Shown here piece by piece: positions 33,063 to 42,423 of a stretch of DNA of 64,000 bases. The DNA comes from Trujillonella endophytica. GTDB lineage: Bacteria; Actinomycetota; Actinomycetes; Mycobacteriales; Geodermatophilaceae. The position numbers were made by a program, and so were the translations under genes. Below the pieces are notes generated by a model. It was not told where the DNA came from. It did no database searches and saw only the letters and a list, made by a program, of their open reading frames with translations. Position 1 is the stretch's first letter; the number at the start of each line of letters is the position of its first letter. The stretch lies in contig NZ_FOEE01000002.1 in assembly GCF_900110555.1 (NCBI RefSeq), positions 248,001 through 312,000 of the forward strand, in the 5' to 3' direction.

Positions 33063-35510
33063 TCACGAGCCGCCGACGGTCCCGGGCCGCCGCCACGGGC
33101 CCGCGCCGGGGCGGGCGGGCATCGGCGCCGGCAGCGGCTGGGACGAGGGCTCCGATGCCTCAGCGCTGGGGGCGGCGGTGCTGCCGTCCGCGCCGCGCGG
33201 GACGACGGCCCACTCCCCCGCCGTCCCGGCCACGGCGACGTCCCCGGAGCGGTCTGTGCGGTACACCCGCATGCCGGCGCGGGACAGCCAGCCCAGCAGG
33301 CGCCGGGTCGGGTGGCCGTAGGTGTTGTCCGCCCCGACGCTGACGAGCGCGACACGGGCACCGCTGGCGGCGAGGAAGTCCGGGTCGTTGTCCGCGCTGC
33401 CGTGGTGAGGCACCTTCAGCACGTCGGCCCGCAGGTCGACGCCGCGGCGCATCAGTCGCTGCTCCGCCTGCGCGCTCAGGTCCCCGGTGAGCAGGACGCG
33501 CAGGCCGCGCACGGTCACCCGGAGGACGAGGGAGAGATCGTTGGGATCGGCGCTCGCGGTCGCGATCTCCGGCGCCGGCGCGAGCACCTCGACCGTGGCC
33601 GGCCCGATCCGGCGACGCTCCCCGGGGACGAGCACCTCCTGCCGCGCCCCCGCCTCGCGCGCGGCCCGGGAGAGCGCGGCGCCGCGGTCGTCGGCGGGCG
33701 AGAGCATCCCGGTCGCCACCACGCCCACCTCCCGCCCCGCGAGCGCCCCGGCCAGGCCACCCACGTGGTCGGCGTCCAGGTGCGAGAGCAGCACGACCGG
33801 CAACCGGTCGATGCCCAGCCGGTCCAGGCAGCGGTCGATCGGGGCCACCTCCGGACCGGCGTCGACCAGCACCGCCTCGCCCGGACCCGTCGGGACGACC
33901 AGGGCGTCGCCCTGGCCGACGTCACAGGCCACCAGCACCGCCCCTGCCGGCGGCCAGCCTCGGGTCACCTGGCGCAGCGGCCAGCCCAGGAGCACCGCAC
34001 CCACGACCAGCGCCAGGGCGAGCGCCCGCAGCCGCGGCCACCGCCAGAGGGCCAGCGCCCCGATCGCCAGCAGGCCGGTCAGCACGAGGGCGCCGGTGCT
34101 GCCGGCCGGCCATCCGGTCGCCGCGTCGGGCAGGCCGGCGGCGGTCCGGGCGACGAGGACCAGCCAGCGGACCGGCCAACCCGCCAGCCAGGTGAGGCAG
34201 TCTGCGAGCGGAGCCGCCAGCGGACCGGCTCCGGCCGCCAGCAGGCCGAGCACGGTGGCGGGCGGCACCGCCGGGGCGGCGAGCAGGTTGGCGGGCAGGG
34301 AGACGAGGCTGACCTCGCCGGACAGCCCGGCGATCAGGGGCGCGGTGGCCAGGCCGGCCGCGGAGCTCACCGCGACCGCGTCCGCGAGCAGGCGGGGCCA
34401 GCCATGGGTCCGCAGCCTCCGGGACCAGCCCGGGGCCAGGAGCACGATGGCGGCGGTCGCCGCCACGGACAGGGCGAAGCCCGCGTCACGCGCCAGCCGA
34501 GGGTCGACCAGCAGCAGGACGACCACGGTCGCGCTCAGGGCCGGCACCGCGACGCGGGACCGCCCCGAGGCCAGGGCCAGCAGCGAGACGGCGCCCATCG
34601 CCGCTGCCCGGAGCACGCTGGCCGTCGGCCGGGCCAGCAGCACGAACCCGGCCAGGGCCAGGCCGGCCACCACCGCCTGCGCACGGCGGTCGACGGCCCG
34701 GCGGCGCAGCGGGGCCAGCACGCCGGCGAGCACGATCGCGACATTGGCCCCCGAGACGGCCGTCAGGTGCGAGAGCCCGGCGCGCCGGAACTCCTCCGCC
34801 AGGACCGGGTCCAGCTCCGTGGTGTCCCCCACGACGAGCCCGGGCAGCAGGCCGGCCGCGGGCTGGTCCAAGGTCCGGGCCGCCGAGGAGGCGAGCGCCG
34901 CCCGGAGGTCCCCTGCCGCGCGCTGCACCCACGGCGGCCGGCCGAGCAGTTCGGGAAGGCCCCGCGCCGACACCCGGGCCGCCACGCCGTCGGCCGGATC
35001 GGCCGGCCCGACCGCGGCGCGCGTGCGCAGGGCCTGCCCGGGGAGGAGCCCGGCCCAACCCTCCGCCGGGGCGAAGACGACCACCCGGTCGTCGAGGACG
35101 ACGGCGTCCGCGCCGTCCGAGAGCCGCGTCACCGTCGCCTCGACGACGACCCTCGGCGGCCCGACCCCAGCCACCCGGCGCGGGTCCGAGTCGGTCTCCA
35201 GCTCGAGCATCACCGTGCCGCCGGCCCCCGGCAGGGGCGACCCTGCGCGATCCCACGAGCGCGCGGCCGCGCCCGCCGCGGTCAGGGACAGCACCGCCAG
35301 GACGGCCGACACCACCAGCGCCGCGCCCGCCGGCCGTCCACGGGTCAGGGCGCCTGCTGCCGCGGCCGCCGCGCCGGCGAGCACCGCCAGGACCTGCCAG
35401 GACACCGACGGCGCGGCCAGGGTGAGTGCCCAGGCGCCGGCCGCGGCAGGGACCAGCCGCAGGTCGGTCCACATCCACCGGCGATCCGCCGCCACCGGTA
35501 CGCCGCTCAC
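33063..35510 (-). CDS. comEC: ComEC/Rec2 family DNA-uptake channel protein
   Basis: Inner-membrane channel for single-stranded DNA in natural transformation. Several N-terminal membrane helices and an OB-like region precede the competence domain (GLVVGDTTELDPVLAEEFRRAGLSHLTAVSGANVAIVLAGV), more helices, and a C-terminal metallo-beta-lactamase-like domain with CDVGQGDALVV, LSHLDADHVGGLAGAL and KVPHHGSADND. GTG at 35508-35510 overlaps the comEA stop as GTGA, giving 815 residues. The Pro/Ser tail is variable. Confidence 0.93.
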   Translation of the reverse strand: MSGVPVAADRRWMWTDLRLVPAAAGAWALTLAAPSVSWQVLAVLAGAAAAAAGALTRGRPAGAALVVSAVLAVLSLTAAGAAARSWDRAGSPLPGAGGTVMLELETDSDPRRVAGVGPPRVVVEATVTRLSDGADAVVLDDRVVVFAPAEGWAGLLPGQALRTRAAVGPADPADGVAARVSARGLPELLGRPPWVQRAAGDLRAALASSAARTLDQPAAGLLPGLVVGDTTELDPVLAEEFRRAGLSHLTAVSGANVAIVLAGVLAPLRRRAVDRRAQAVVAGLALAGFVLLARPTASVLRAAAMGAVSLLALASGRSRVAVPALSATVVVLLLVDPRLARDAGFALSVAATAAIVLLAPGWSRRLRTHGWPRLLADAVAVSSAAGLATAPLIAGLSGEVSLVSLPANLLAAPAVPPATVLGLLAAGAGPLAAPLADCLTWLAGWPVRWLVLVARTAAGLPDAATGWPAGSTGALVLTGLLAIGALALWRWPRLRALALALVVGAVLLGWPLRQVTRGWPPAGAVLVACDVGQGDALVVPTGPGEAVLVDAGPEVAPIDRCLDRLGIDRLPVVLLSHLDADHVGGLAGALAGREVGVVATGMLSPADDRGAALSRAAREAGARQEVLVPGERRRIGPATVEVLAPAPEIATASADPNDLSLVLRVTVRGLRVLLTGDLSAQAEQRLMRRGVDLRADVLKVPHHGSADNDPDFLAASGARVALVSVGADNTYGHPTRRLLGWLSRAGMRVYRTDRSGDVAVAGTAGEWAVVPRGADGSTAAPSAEASEPSSQPLPAPMPARPGAGPWRRPGTVGGS

Positions 35511-36391
35511 ACCGCCACCAGGCCGGCCAGGTCGTCGAAGGTGGCCGGCCCGATGCCCGGAACGTCCTCGAGCTGCTCGACGGCGGTGAACGGCCCGTGC
35601 TCGTCGCGGTGGTCCACGATGCGCTGCGCCAGCACGGGCCCGATCCCCGGCAGCGCGTCCAGCTGGGCGGCGGTGGCGCTGTTGAGCGGAACCCGGCCGG
35701 CCGCCGCCGGTGGGGCCGCCCCGGGGGCAGCGGCGGCGCCGGGGACCCCGACCGCGATCTGCTGCCCGTCGGCGAGGACCGCAGCGAGGTTGACGACGGC
35801 CGGATCGGCCCCCGGCAACAGGCCGCCGGCCGCGGCCACGGCGTCGGCCACCCGCGACCCCTGGGGCAGCTCGACCAGGCCGGGGCGCACGACCTGACCC
35901 ACGACGGCCACCGTGACGGTGGGCGCGGTCTCGGCGGCCGTACCGACCGAGGGCGCCGCCGCGGCCGGTGCCGCGGCCGGCTCCGCCGTCGCCGCCGCGC
36001 CGAACCGGTCGCCCACCGGCTCCGCCCGTGGCCGGTCCAGCCACGTCCACGCGACCAGCAGGACCGCGCCGAGCAGCGCGGCCAGCAGCAGCCCCCGGAC
36101 GCTCCGCCGACCGGGCGCGATGCGCACCGCCGGACCCGGGGCCCGGTGGCGGCCGAGACCCGCGGGCAGGGCCTCCCGCGCCGACTCCTCGTCGACCGGC
36201 TCCTCGTCGACGCGCGCCTCGGGCCGCCCCGCCGCGGCCGGTGGCGGACGCGTAGCGGGCAGCGCGCAGTCGTCGACCCCCGGCAACTCGTCGGGCAGCC
36301 AGCCCCCGGTGCGACGCCCCTCGTCGAGCAGGACGCGCAACCGGGCCCGGATCAGGTCGGCGTCGTCGACACGGCGGGAGGAGAGGCGCAC
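35507..36391 (-). CDS. comEA: ComEA-type DNA-binding protein (SLBB plus helix-hairpin-helix)
   Basis: Periplasm-side DNA receptor of the competence system. A single membrane helix (about 97-115, SVRGLLLAALLGAVLLVAWTW) follows a cytoplasmic N terminus; then an SLBB domain (VVGQVVRPGLVELPQGSRVADAVAAAGGLLPGAD) and a double helix-hairpin-helix with LNSATAAQLDALPGIGPVLAQRIVDHR and EDVPGIGPATFDDL. GTG start. Overlaps comEC by four bases, so they are coupled. Confidence 0.94.
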   Translation of the reverse strand: MRLSSRRVDDADLIRARLRVLLDEGRRTGGWLPDELPGVDDCALPATRPPPAAAGRPEARVDEEPVDEESAREALPAGLGRHRAPGPAVRIAPGRRSVRGLLLAALLGAVLLVAWTWLDRPRAEPVGDRFGAAATAEPAAAPAAAAPSVGTAAETAPTVTVAVVGQVVRPGLVELPQGSRVADAVAAAGGLLPGADPAVVNLAAVLADGQQIAVGVPGAAAAPGAAPPAAAGRVPLNSATAAQLDALPGIGPVLAQRIVDHRDEHGPFTAVEQLEDVPGIGPATFDDLAGLVAV

Positions 36392-36526
36392 CCGGCGGAC
36401 GCTAGGCAGCCGTGCCGCTGCGAATGCCGGTGCGCTCCGGGCTGTGGACGGGCGAGCTGCCTGTGGACGGCCGACCGGGTCCCGTCGGCCCGTGCGGGCA
36501 GGGTGCCGCCCGTGCCGATCACCCGC

Positions 36527-37492
36527 TCAGTGCGCCGCGCCCTCCGTGCCGGCCGCACCATGGTCGCCCGGGGAGCCGTCGTCCCCGCTGCCGTCCGCAC
36601 CGTCGTCCGCGCCGTCGTCCGCGTCGGCGTCCGCGTCGTCCGGGGCCGCCCTGGGCGAGACGACGACCCCCAGCGCCCCGGGCCCGACGTGCGCGCCGAT
36701 CGCGGCACCCAGCTCGCTCACCAGTGGCTCCCCGGCCTCCGGGAGTGCCTGGCGCAGCTCGCCCGCCAGCCGCTGTGCCCGCTCCGGCGCGGCGAGGTAG
36801 TGCACGGCCAGGTCCACCGGCCTTCCGGCCGCCGCCTCGACGGCCCGCTGCACCAGGCGGGCGAGCGCCCGCGCGGAGGTGCGGACCTTCTCCAGCGGCA
36901 CGACCCGCCCGTCGGCCACGTGGAGGAGGGGCTTCACCGCGAGCGCGGTGCCGAACAGCGAGGCCGCCGAGCCGATCCGGCCGCCCCGGCGCAGGTGCTC
37001 GAGGGTGTCGACCACGAACAGCGTCCGTGTGCTGCCCGCCGTGGTGCGCGCAGCGTCGGCGACGGCCGCGGCGTCCCCGCCCGCCTGTGCGACGCGGGCC
37101 GCGGCGAGCACGGCGAAGCCGCAGCCCATGGCGGCCGAGCGGGAGTCGATCACGGTGACGAGGTGCTCGCCGACCTGGGCCGCGGCCAGTCGGGCGGCGT
37201 CCCACGTCCCCGAGAGCTCGGCGGACAGATGGATCGACACGACCCGCTCGGCGCCGGCGTCCAGGCACCGGCGGTAGGCGGTGACGAAGTCGCCGGTGGT
37301 CGGTCGCGAGGTCGAGACCTGCTGACCCCGTACCCCCATCGCGCGGGCCACGTCCTGCGGGGAGATCTCGGTGCCTTCCCGACCCGAGCGCCCGGCCAGG
37401 ACGACGTAGAGCGGGACGACCTCGATCCCGTGACGCTCGACGAGGTCGGCGGGCAGATAGGCCGTGGAGTCGGTGACCACGGCGACGGACAT
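36527..37492 (-). CDS. DegV family (fatty acid-binding) protein
   Basis: DegV/FakB-type protein binding a fatty acyl chain. VAVVTDSTAYLPADLVERHGIEVVPLYV, TSRPTTGDFV, SIHLSAELSGTWDAARLAA and DTLEHLRRGGRIG are the family blocks. 321 residues; the last 40 residues are an Asp/Gly-rich acidic tail not part of the fold. A role in fatty acid uptake with a kinase (FakA) is known in Firmicutes; here it is inferred only. It lies between the com genes and the nadD group, as in mycobacteria. Confidence 0.92.
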   Translation of the reverse strand: MSVAVVTDSTAYLPADLVERHGIEVVPLYVVLAGRSGREGTEISPQDVARAMGVRGQQVSTSRPTTGDFVTAYRRCLDAGAERVVSIHLSAELSGTWDAARLAAAQVGEHLVTVIDSRSAAMGCGFAVLAAARVAQAGGDAAAVADAARTTAGSTRTLFVVDTLEHLRRGGRIGSAASLFGTALAVKPLLHVADGRVVPLEKVRTSARALARLVQRAVEAAAGRPVDLAVHYLAAPERAQRLAGELRQALPEAGEPLVSELGAAIGAHVGPGALGVVVSPRAAPDDADADADDGADDGADGSGDDGSPGDHGAAGTEGAAH

Positions 37493-37572
37493 TCCGCGAG
37501 GTTAGCCGGGCCGATCGGCGTGGCTTCGCGACCGTGGCGACCCCGCCGGGGACCGTCTCGACCCCGTCCCTG

Positions 37573-38316
37573 TCAGGCGACCGCGTCCGCGTCCTGCGCC
37601 GGGGGCGCCGCGTCCTCGGGCGGAGCCCCGCCGGGCCGTGCCCGGCGGGGCACGCCGTCCCGCTGCGCGGAGGAGTCGACCGAGGGCGCCGACCAGTTGT
37701 GCCGCAGCACGCGCCAGCGCGGGCCCTGCGGCACCAGCTCGCTCCAGGCGCAGTTGCCCAGCGGCCCGAACACGCGCCGGTGCTCCGGGCCCAGCTCCAG
37801 CAGGGCCTCCAGCAGGCGGCCGCTGGTGCCGCCGTGGGTGACCAGGACGGCGACGCGGGCCGGCGGCAGGTCGTCGACGAGTGACAGCGCGCGTGCGGCG
37901 ACCGCCGCGGGGTCCTCGCCGCCCCGGCCCGGAACGGGTCGGCCGGCCTGCCAGTCGGCGAACTGCTCGGGGTGCCGGGCGGCCACCTCGTCGCGCGTGA
38001 GGCCCTCCCAGACCCCCAGGCCGTGCTCGCGCAGCCGGGCGTCGACCGCCAGGGGCAGCCCGAGCAGGTCGGTCAGCGCGGCGGCGGTCTGCACCGCGCG
38101 GTCCAGGTCGCTGGAGACGACGACGGTGTCCTCGGTCGCCAGGCCCAGCAGGGACACCAGGTGCGCGGCCGCGACGGTCGCCTGTCGGCGGCCCTCACCA
38201 TCCAGCGGCGGGTCCTGCTGCCCCTGGAAGCGTCCCGTGGCGTTCCACTCGGTGCGCCCGTGCCGCCACAGGACGAGGCGGGACACCCCGGCGGGCGACT
38301 CGGGCGCGGCGCTCAC
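37573..38316 (-). CDS. Histidine phosphatase (phosphoglycerate mutase-like) family protein
   Basis: Catalytic LVLWRHGRTEWNATGRFQGQQDPPLD, with the phosphorylated His in RHG, SSDLDRAVQTA and VTHGGTSGRLLEALL. GTG at 38314-38316 overlaps the rsfS stop as GTGA and gives 247 residues. It corresponds to the gpm2-like gene next to rsfS in mycobacteria. It might act on glucosyl-3-phosphoglycerate or another sugar phosphate; the substrate cannot be read from sequence. Confidence 0.92.
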   Translation of the reverse strand: MSAAPESPAGVSRLVLWRHGRTEWNATGRFQGQQDPPLDGEGRRQATVAAAHLVSLLGLATEDTVVVSSDLDRAVQTAAALTDLLGLPLAVDARLREHGLGVWEGLTRDEVAARHPEQFADWQAGRPVPGRGGEDPAAVAARALSLVDDLPPARVAVLVTHGGTSGRLLEALLELGPEHRRVFGPLGNCAWSELVPQGPRWRVLRHNWSAPSVDSSAQRDGVPRRARPGGAPPEDAAPPAQDADAVA

Positions 38317-38822
38317 CGCTCGGGAGCCGCGTCCGCGGCCGGCCCCGCGTCGTCCGCCCCGTCCGGCGCCGGCTCCCCGTCGTCGGCCCCGTCGGTGGCC
38401 GGCTCCACTGCCGACGACTCGGCAGGCTCCCCTGCTGGCGACGCGTCGGGTGCCGCCGGGGCGGCGCGGTCGACGAAGGGGATGGTCGGGCAGTCCTTCC
38501 ACAGCCGCTCGAGGGCGTAGTACGCCCGCTCCTCGGCGTGCTGGACGTGGACGACGACGTCGATGAAGTCCAGCAGCACCCAGCGGCCCTCGGTCAGGCC
38601 CTCCCGGCGCACGGGCTTGATCCCGTGCTCGCGCAGCCGCTCCTCCACCTCGTCGACGATGGCCTGCACCTGCCGCTCGCTGGGCGCGGACGCGAGGACG
38701 AAGGCGTCGGTGATCGCCAGCCGGTCGCTCACGTCGACGATGGACACATCGGTGGCGAGCTTGTCCGCCGCGGCCTGTGCAGCCCACTGTGCGGTCTCCC
38801 GCGCCTCGACCGATGCGGTCAT
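38313..38822 (-). CDS. rsfS: Ribosomal silencing factor RsfS
   Basis: Binds uL14 and blocks subunit joining when nutrients are scarce. [60 protein letters not shown] and [14 protein letters not shown] are the family blocks. The last 45 residues are an acidic, repetitive tail. ATG overlaps the nadD stop as ATGA; its own stop overlaps the phosphatase start. Confidence 0.95.
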   Translation of the reverse strand: MTASVEARETAQWAAQAAADKLATDVSIVDVSDRLAITDAFVLASAPSERQVQAIVDEVEERLREHGIKPVRREGLTEGRWVLLDFIDVVVHVQHAEERAYYALERLWKDCPTIPFVDRAAPAAPDASPAGEPAESSAVEPATDGADDGEPAPDGADDAGPAADAAPER

Positions 38823-39553
38823 CGGGGTACCTCCTGGTGATCGGTGGCCGGCGTTCCGCCGGCAGGGTCGGCGGCAGGGGTGCCGCCGGGTGGGGGTCGG
38901 TCGTGGGTCGACCGGGCCCCGGATGCATGTGGACCTCGGGTGGGCCCGGCGGGGCGCGCCCGCGGGGTCGTCCGGTACAGCCCGCGCTTCTCGATGTACT
39001 GCACGACGCCGTCGGGCACGAGGTACCAGACGGGCATGCCCCGCTCCACGCGGTCACGGCAGTCGGTGGAGCTGATCGCCAGCGCCGGGACCTCGACCAG
39101 GCTCACGGTGCCCTGCGGGAGATGCCCGTCGGCGAGCTGGTACCCGGGCCGGGTGACGCCGATGAAGTGGGCCAGCGCCAGGAAGCGCTCGCTGTCGCGC
39201 CAGCTGAGGATCTGCGACAGCGCGTCGGCGCCGGTGATGAAGAACAGCTCGGCGTCGGGTCGCTGGGCCCGCAGGTCGGTGAGCGTGTCGATCGTGTACG
39301 TGGGGCCGCCTCGGTCGAGGTCGACCCGGCTGACCGAGAACCGCGGGTTGGAGGCCGTCGCGATGACCGTCATGAGGTAGCGGTCCTCCGCCGGGCTGAC
39401 GTCGCGCTCGCTCTTCTGCCACGGCTGGCCCGTCGGCACGAACACGACCTCGTCGAGGCCGAACAGGCCCGCGACCTCGCTCGCGGCCACGAGGTGACCG
39501 TGGTGGATGGGATCGAACGTCCCACCCATGACACCGACCCGACCACCCGCCAC
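38819..39553 (-). CDS. nadD: Nicotinate-nucleotide adenylyltransferase
   Basis: Adenylates NaMN to deamido-NAD. [22 protein letters not shown] holds the HxGH-type HHGH site and [28 protein letters not shown] the ISSTxxR motif. The core ends near residue 195; the remaining 50 residues (Pro/Gly/Ala/Thr-rich) are a low-complexity extension. It heads nadD-rsfS-phosphatase with overlapping codons. Confidence 0.95.
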   Translation of the reverse strand: MAGGRVGVMGGTFDPIHHGHLVAASEVAGLFGLDEVVFVPTGQPWQKSERDVSPAEDRYLMTVIATASNPRFSVSRVDLDRGGPTYTIDTLTDLRAQRPDAELFFITGADALSQILSWRDSERFLALAHFIGVTRPGYQLADGHLPQGTVSLVEVPALAISSTDCRDRVERGMPVWYLVPDGVVQYIEKRGLYRTTPRARPAGPTRGPHASGARSTHDRPPPGGTPAADPAGGTPATDHQEVPR

Positions 39554-40073
39554 CGATCGAGCCTATCCGGGCGCCGCCACCCGTCGTCCCTCCCGGGATG
39601 AGACGGCGCCCGCCGCGGCCCCGCGTCCGGGGCCTGCCCGCCGCAGGACCGGCCAGGACCGTGGCTCCGGACGTCCCCGGCCGGGGACGGGTGCTCCGCA
39701 CGACCGGCTCCCCCGTGCCGCCGGTCGTTCCCCGTCCACCGGCCAGGGCCCGCCGGACCGGCACCGGGTCGACCCCGGCACCCGTCCTGCTCCAACGCCG
39801 GCGACGGCGTCCGGATACGGGTCCCCGGCGTGTCGGCGGACGACGCGGCCCACTCCCGGCACCCCGCCGCTCCCGGCGCCCACCGGCGATGGCGGCGATG
39901 GCGGCGATGGCCCCCAGCCGGCAGGCACCCCAGCGGGCATGGCGCGCCGACGACGACGGCCCCGCGGGATCGACAGGTCGACGGGTCGCGATATCGACAT
40001 CCCGACGAGTCGCGGTGCCGACATCTCGACCGGCCGCGGGGACGGCACCCCCGACCGGCCGGCGCGGCGGCCC
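39554..40073. other. 520-base gene-free region with short repeats
   Basis: No supported gene. The open frames here encode Arg/Pro/Gly-rich shadows. It includes a GGCGAT trinucleotide-type run at about 39887-39910 and a degenerate 24-30 base repeat with TCGCG(A/G)T(A/G)(T/C)CGACATC(T/C)CGAC at about 39977-40035. Upstream sequences for nadD must lie at the left end. Confidence 0.6.
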
Positions 40074-41510
40074 TCAGAGGGTCGTGACGAAGTCCGCCAG
40101 CTGGGCGGCGTTGCGGCACTCGACCATGTCGACCACCTCGGCGTACTTGAGCGCCGCGGAGTCGCCGCTGCCCCACAACCGGCGCGGCTCCGGGTTGAGC
40201 CAGTGCGCCGACCGGGACCTGTTCACGAGGTCGGCCAGCACCGGCAGACCCGGCGGCCGGTAGTTGGTCCGCCCGTCGCCGAGGACGAGCAGCGAGCTCT
40301 TCGGGCCCACGACCGTGGGCCAGCGGTCGGCGAACACCTCCAGGGCGTTGCCGTAGTCGCTGTGCCCCTCGAACGCGACCACGTCGGCCTCCCGGCCGAT
40401 GCGGCGGATCGCGTCGGCGACGTCGGCCCCGGGAGTGAAGAACCGCGTCACCTCGTCGGTGGAGTCGACGAACGCGAACGCCCGAACACCGGAGAAGTGC
40501 TCGCGCAGCGCCTGGGTGAGCATGAGCGTGAAGTGGCTGAAGCCGGCCACCGAGCCGCTGATGTCGCACAGCACGACGAGCTCGGGCTTGTGGATCTTCC
40601 GCGGCCGGTGATGGGTCACCACGGGCACGCCGCCGGTGCCGAGCGAGGCGCGCACCGTCTTGCGGAAGTCCAGCCGACCCTGGCGGCCCATCCGGCGCCG
40701 CGCGGACAGCCGCACCGCCAGCCGCCGCGCCAGGGGCGCCACCATCCGCCGCAGCTCCGCGAGGTCCCCCTGCTGGGCCCGGAGGAAGTCGATCTGGTCG
40801 GCCAGCGGCTTCACCGCGCTCTTGGCGATCCGGTCCCGGCCGCGCTCCTCGGCCTGTCGGCGGCGGACCTCGGTGTCGACGGCGGCCTTGAACGTCGCCA
40901 GCCGCTCCCGGATCTCGCCCCGGGCGACCTGCTCGGCCATCCCGCCGCGCCCGCCGCCGCCCAGCAGCCCCTCGAGCAGCTGGGTGACCAGCGAGTCCGG
41001 CGACAGCGCCCGCATCACCCGGTAGCTGAACCACGACTGGCCCGACGGCGAGGGCGAGGTCTGCCCCAGCAACGCCACCGCGCGGCGGGCGAACCGCGCC
41101 AGCTCCGCCTCGTCGCCCTCGGCCAGCAACCGCGCCAGCTCCTCGCGCAGCCGGGCCGAGGGGTCCAGCTCGCCACCGGCATCCGGCGCGTCGAGGGTCA
41201 CCGCCTCGCCGTCGCCGTCCGGCTCCCCGTCGTCCGCGACCGCGACCGGCCTGTCGCCCAGGGGCCACCACAGGTCGAACAGGGTGTCGTAGATGGCGCG
41301 CTGGTTCCCCCGCTGCAACAGCACCGCCGCCAGCCCGTGCCGCAGCTGCTCGCGGTCGAGCAGGTCGACCACCGTCAGGATCTCCGCGGCGTCCACGGCC
41401 TGGCTGATCCCGACCGGGATGCCGGCCTCGCGGACCGCGCGCACGAACCCGTCGAGGTGACCGCCCAGCCCGCCGGGCGCCCCCGCCGACGACACCACGG
41501 CCCCGCTCAT
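40074..41510 (-). CDS. VWA domain protein, CoxE-like
   Basis: A 478-residue protein whose C-terminal half is a von Willebrand A domain with metal site DISGSVAGFSHF, and GHSDYGNAL. The N half (AILTVVDLLDREQLRHGLAAVLLQRGNQRAIYDTLFDLWW) is typical of CoxE-like proteins. Its ATG shares a base with the stop of the MoxR-like ATPase (TGATG). Such pairs act as chaperone-like modules assembling metal enzymes; here the client is unknown. Confidence 0.92.
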   Translation of the reverse strand: MSGAVVSSAGAPGGLGGHLDGFVRAVREAGIPVGISQAVDAAEILTVVDLLDREQLRHGLAAVLLQRGNQRAIYDTLFDLWWPLGDRPVAVADDGEPDGDGEAVTLDAPDAGGELDPSARLREELARLLAEGDEAELARFARRAVALLGQTSPSPSGQSWFSYRVMRALSPDSLVTQLLEGLLGGGGRGGMAEQVARGEIRERLATFKAAVDTEVRRRQAEERGRDRIAKSAVKPLADQIDFLRAQQGDLAELRRMVAPLARRLAVRLSARRRMGRQGRLDFRKTVRASLGTGGVPVVTHHRPRKIHKPELVVLCDISGSVAGFSHFTLMLTQALREHFSGVRAFAFVDSTDEVTRFFTPGADVADAIRRIGREADVVAFEGHSDYGNALEVFADRWPTVVGPKSSLLVLGDGRTNYRPPGLPVLADLVNRSRSAHWLNPEPRRLWGSGDSAALKYAEVVDMVECRNAAQLADFVTTL

Positions 41511-42397
41511 CAGTTCAGCCGCAGCTCGGCGGCCGCACGCTCCTGGTCGCTGGCGTGCTTGAGCACCACGCCGAGCGTGTCACCGATCGCGCCCTCGTCG
41601 AGGGTGTCCAGCCCGAGCTCCAGCAGGGTCTGCGCCCAGTCCAGGGTCTCCGAGATCGACGGCGACTTCTTGAGCTCCAGCGCGCGCAGCGCCCGGATGG
41701 TGCGCACCAGCTGGTCGGCCAGCCCCGGGGCCAGGTCGGGCACCCGCGACAGCACGATCTCCCGCTCCCGCTCGGCGCTGGGGTAGTCCAGCGCCAGGTA
41801 CAGGCAGCGCCGCTTGAGCGCCTCGGACAGCTCACGGGTGGCGTTCGAGGTGAGGACGACGGTCGGGCGGCGGGTGGCCACGACCGTGCCGAGCTCGGGG
41901 ATGGTGACCTGGAAGTCGCTGAGGACCTCCAGCAGCAGGCCCTCCACCTCGACGTCGGCCTTGTCGGTCTCGTCGATGAGCAGCACGGTCGGCTCGGTCC
42001 GCCGGATCGCGGTGAGCAGCGGCCGGGAGAGCAGGAACTCCTCGCCGAAGATGTCGTCGTGGACGCTGTCCCAGTTCGCGCCGCCCTCGGCCTGCGAGGC
42101 CTGGATGCGCAGCAGCTGCTTCTTGTAGTTCCACTCGTAGAGCGCGCGGGCCTCGTCCAGGCCCTCGTAGCACTGCAGGCGGATCAGCTCGGCGTCCGTC
42201 GCGGCCGCCAGCGCCTTCGCCAGCTCGGTCTTGCCGGTGCCGGCCGGACCCTCCACCAGCAGCGGCTTGCCCAGCCGGTCGGCGAGGAAGACGGTCGTGG
42301 CGATCTGCTTGTCCGTCAGGTACCCCGCCGCCGACAGCCGCTTGGCGACGTCGGAGACCGAGGAGAACTGCGGGAGCTGCGTCGGGGGGCGGGGCAT
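41510..42397 (-). CDS. MoxR-family AAA+ ATPase
   Basis: Walker [18 protein letters not shown], Walker B VLLIDETDKADVEVEGLLLEVL, sensor SNATRELSEALKRRC. 295 residues from ATG at 42395-42397, preceded by GGAG. Operon with the VWA gene downstream. MoxR ATPases remodel or activate protein complexes with VWA partners. Confidence 0.94.
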   Translation of the reverse strand: MPRPPTQLPQFSSVSDVAKRLSAAGYLTDKQIATTVFLADRLGKPLLVEGPAGTGKTELAKALAAATDAELIRLQCYEGLDEARALYEWNYKKQLLRIQASQAEGGANWDSVHDDIFGEEFLLSRPLLTAIRRTEPTVLLIDETDKADVEVEGLLLEVLSDFQVTIPELGTVVATRRPTVVLTSNATRELSEALKRRCLYLALDYPSAEREREIVLSRVPDLAPGLADQLVRTIRALRALELKKSPSISETLDWAQTLLELGLDTLDEGAIGDTLGVVLKHASDQERAAAELRLN

Positions 42398-42423
42398 GGA
42401 ACTCCAGACGGGAGGGCGGAGCG

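Noticed and set aside
39563-40048. 161-codon minus-strand frame in the spacer before the VWA gene
   Set aside because: Composition is Arg/Pro/Gly repeats, there is no good start, and no domain; likely chance.
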